This document shows positions 62,458 through 64,000 of a DNA stretch of 64,000 nt, piece by piece. Origin of the DNA: Clostridiales bacterium (lineage in GTDB: Bacteria > Bacillota > Clostridia > Peptostreptococcales > Anaerovoracaceae). A program made the translations under genes and the position numbers. The notes below the pieces were generated by a model. It had not been told where the DNA came from and did no database searches. It worked only from the letters and a program-made list of their open reading frames with translations. The stretch spans positions 1-64,000 of the forward strand of contig QXXF01000013.1 of the NCBI GenBank assembly GCA_009911365.1, written 5' to 3'. Numbering within the stretch: the first letter of the stretch is position 1; each line of letters starts with the position of its first letter.

Positions 62458-63422
62458 TGAAAATTGGAGATATTCAGCTGGACAACCCATTCCTTTTGGC
62501 TCCCTTAGCGGGGATCACAGATGGGCCCACCCGCAGCCTGGCAAAGGAACAGGGTGCGGCTTTTGTGTACACAGAGATGGTCAGTGGAAAAGGTCTTTGG
62601 TACAAAGACAAAAACACAGAGCGGCTGCTCAAGGTTTTTCCGGGGGAAACGCCCATGGCCTTTCAGCTATTTGGAAGCGAGCCGGAGATTTTGGCTCATG
62701 CGGCGAAGACACTGCGGAACAGGAAAAACGCAGCTATTGACATCAACATGGGATGTCCGGTGCCGAAAGTCGTAAAGAATGGCGAAGGTTCGGCCTTGCT
62801 GAAACGGCCAGAACTGATCTACGATTTGGTGAAGGCCACGGCAGAAGCGGCGGAAAAACCAGTGACAGCCAAGATCCGCATTGGCTGGGACGAAGACAGC
62901 GTCAACGCGGTGGAAACCGCCAAAGCCATCGAAGCAGCGGGCGGGGCGGCTGTAGCTGTCCACGGGCGGACGAGAGAGCAGTATTACACAGGACATGCGG
63001 ATTGGAACGTGATTCGCAAAGTAAAAGAAAGCGTTTCCATACCAGTGATCGGAAATGGCGATGTGTTTACTGGAGAAGATGCGAATCGAATGATGCAAGA
63101 AACTGGCTGCGACATGGTGATGATCGCTAGAGGATTTTTAGGAAATCCCTGGATTTTCCGAGATGCGATCGCTATTTGGGAAGGCCGGGAAAAGCCTGCG
63201 CGGCCTACATTAAAGGAAAAAGTGGACATGATGCTGGTTCATTTAGACCGGCTTTCCGCAGAAAAAGGCGAATATGCGGCTGTTCGGGAAATGCGCAAAT
63301 ATGTGGGTTGGTATCTAAAAGGCGTTCGCGGCTCTGCGGCTATTCGGCGCAGGGTCAACGAGATCACGGAACTGGAACAACTGCGGCAGACTTTCCGCAA
63401 GCTGCGGGAGAGTGTGTCCTAA
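62454..63422 (+). CDS. dusB: tRNA-dihydrouridine synthase (DusB type)
   Basis: A 322-residue FMN-dependent TIM barrel that reduces uridines in tRNA D-loops. Motifs: [20 protein letters not shown], the catalytic Cys101 in [36 protein letters not shown] and GNGDVF with [11 protein letters not shown]. The start overlaps the coaX stop, so the two are coupled. Its assignment to DusB rather than another Dus class is by overall similarity and common synteny in Bacillota. Confidence 0.9.
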   Translation: MMKIGDIQLDNPFLLAPLAGITDGPTRSLAKEQGAAFVYTEMVSGKGLWYKDKNTERLLKVFPGETPMAFQLFGSEPEILAHAAKTLRNRKNAAIDINMGCPVPKVVKNGEGSALLKRPELIYDLVKATAEAAEKPVTAKIRIGWDEDSVNAVETAKAIEAAGGAAVAVHGRTREQYYTGHADWNVIRKVKESVSIPVIGNGDVFTGEDANRMMQETGCDMVMIARGFLGNPWIFRDAIAIWEGREKPARPTLKEKVDMMLVHLDRLSAEKGEYAAVREMRKYVGWYLKGVRGSAAIRRRVNEITELEQLRQTFRKLRESVS

Positions 63423-63499
63423 GGTCCTAAAATGGGGACAGGCCTTGCTTTTGGTCTAATGGCAGCAACACAAGCATACAGAAAGAAAAAGGAACATAA

Positions 63500-64000
63500 A
63501 TGCGAAGTTTTAAAGGAGAAATCTACTTAATGCTGGCAGCTCTGATCTGGGGCTCGGCTTTTATCTTTCAGAAAATGGGAATGGACTACATCGGTCCATT
63601 CCTCTTTGGTTTTTTCCGGTTCACCCTGGGAGCCCTGGCACTGCTTCCGGTTATCTGGATTTCTGGCAAGGTCAATGACAGGAAACAGAAAAAAGAAGAG
63701 ACCACATCGTTTCGGGACAAGACCCTTCTTGCGGGTGCGCTGCTTTGTGGCCTGGCTAACTTTATCGCAGGCTCCCTGCAGCAGGTGGGAATCGTGTACA
63801 CCACAGCGGGAAAGGCTGGTTTCATTACATCCATGGATATCGTTATTGTGCCGATCCTCCTAATTTTCCTAAAGAAAAAGGTTGCGCCAGCCACTTGGCT
63901 GGGGGTCGCTATCGCCTGTTTTGGCCTGTACCTTCTTTGCATCACAGAGGGATTTACCATACAACTAGGCGATGGTCTGGTCATGGGATGCGCTGTGGCT
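63500..64000 (+). CDS. EamA/DMT-family transporter, 3' end outside window
   Basis: Read directly from ATG 63500 (AAAGGAAC upstream) to the window end without a stop: 167 residues. It begins MRSFKGEIYLMLAALIWGSA and has the DMT hallmarks LIWGSAFIFQKMG, FFRFTLGALALLP and the second conserved stretch GSLQQVGIVYTTAGKAGFIT, then SMDIVIVPILLIFL. Five membrane helices are visible of the expected ten. Substrates of this family are metabolites or amino acids and cannot be told here. Confidence 0.85.
   Translation, partial: MRSFKGEIYLMLAALIWGSAFIFQKMGMDYIGPFLFGFFRFTLGALALLPVIWISGKVNDRKQKKEETTSFRDKTLLAGALLCGLANFIAGSLQQVGIVYTTAGKAGFITSMDIVIVPILLIFLKKKVAPATWLGVAIACFGLYLLCITEGFTIQLGDGLVMGCAVA

Overview
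The window looks like the chromosome of an anaerobic, low-to-mid GC Clostridia member (Bacillota). The clostridial single-chain PurL, the sodium-pump-type decarboxylase subunits, the AAA-ATPase-like/PD-(D/E)XK paralogs and the BspA-like surface proteins fit a gut or oral lineage near Anaerovoracaceae/Eubacteriales Family XIII. That placement is inferred from gene content only; no rRNA or tRNA gene is visible.

Layout. (1) 1-7.8 kb: accessory segment with a truncated AAA-ATPase/nuclease-like gene, a decayed DUF3825 gene, a membrane-anchored protein broken by an amber codon, an ECF sigma factor/DUF4367 protein/GH5 cellulase operon, a complete-looking type I toxin-antitoxin locus, and a second AAA-ATPase-like gene. 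(2) 8-22.2 kb: core metabolism, with a carbon-nitrogen hydrolase and the purine operon purL-E-C-M-N-F-H-D making IMP, followed by a cytidylate-kinase-like gene. (3) 22.2-31.4 kb: a deleted AAA-ATPase-like pseudogene, then uppP, tilS, ftsH, a PucR-type regulator and glyA. (4) 31.7-47.9 kb: a frameshifted serine recombinase and an integrative mobilizable element. The element has a tyrosine integrase, repressor, excisionase, oriT-like hairpin and MobV relaxase. Its cargo is a complete phosphate-starvation module (pstSCAB, phoU, phoB-like, phoR-like) behind a Pho-box-like promoter, plus a hybrid kinase. Decayed DUF6061 genes lie at its right side. (5) 47.9-58.5 kb: large secreted proteins. Two contain cohesin-dockerin-cohesin modules and two carry BspA-like leucine-rich repeats; one gene changes base composition sharply at a domain boundary. 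(6) 58.9-64 kb: acyl-CoA decarboxylase carboxyltransferase, OadG-like and biotin-carrier subunits, then coaX, a tRNA-dihydrouridine synthase and a partial EamA transporter.

How it works together. The core genes supply purines and one-carbon units (pur, glyA), cell-wall lipid recycling (uppP), tRNA modification (tilS, dus) and coenzyme A (coaX). The mobile element would give its host a self-regulated high-affinity phosphate uptake system. The surface cluster may build a cohesin-dockerin protein assembly on the cell or in the matrix. Many accessory genes are broken by single-base shifts, stop codons or deletions of about 300 bp, so the accessory segments are decaying while the core operons are intact.
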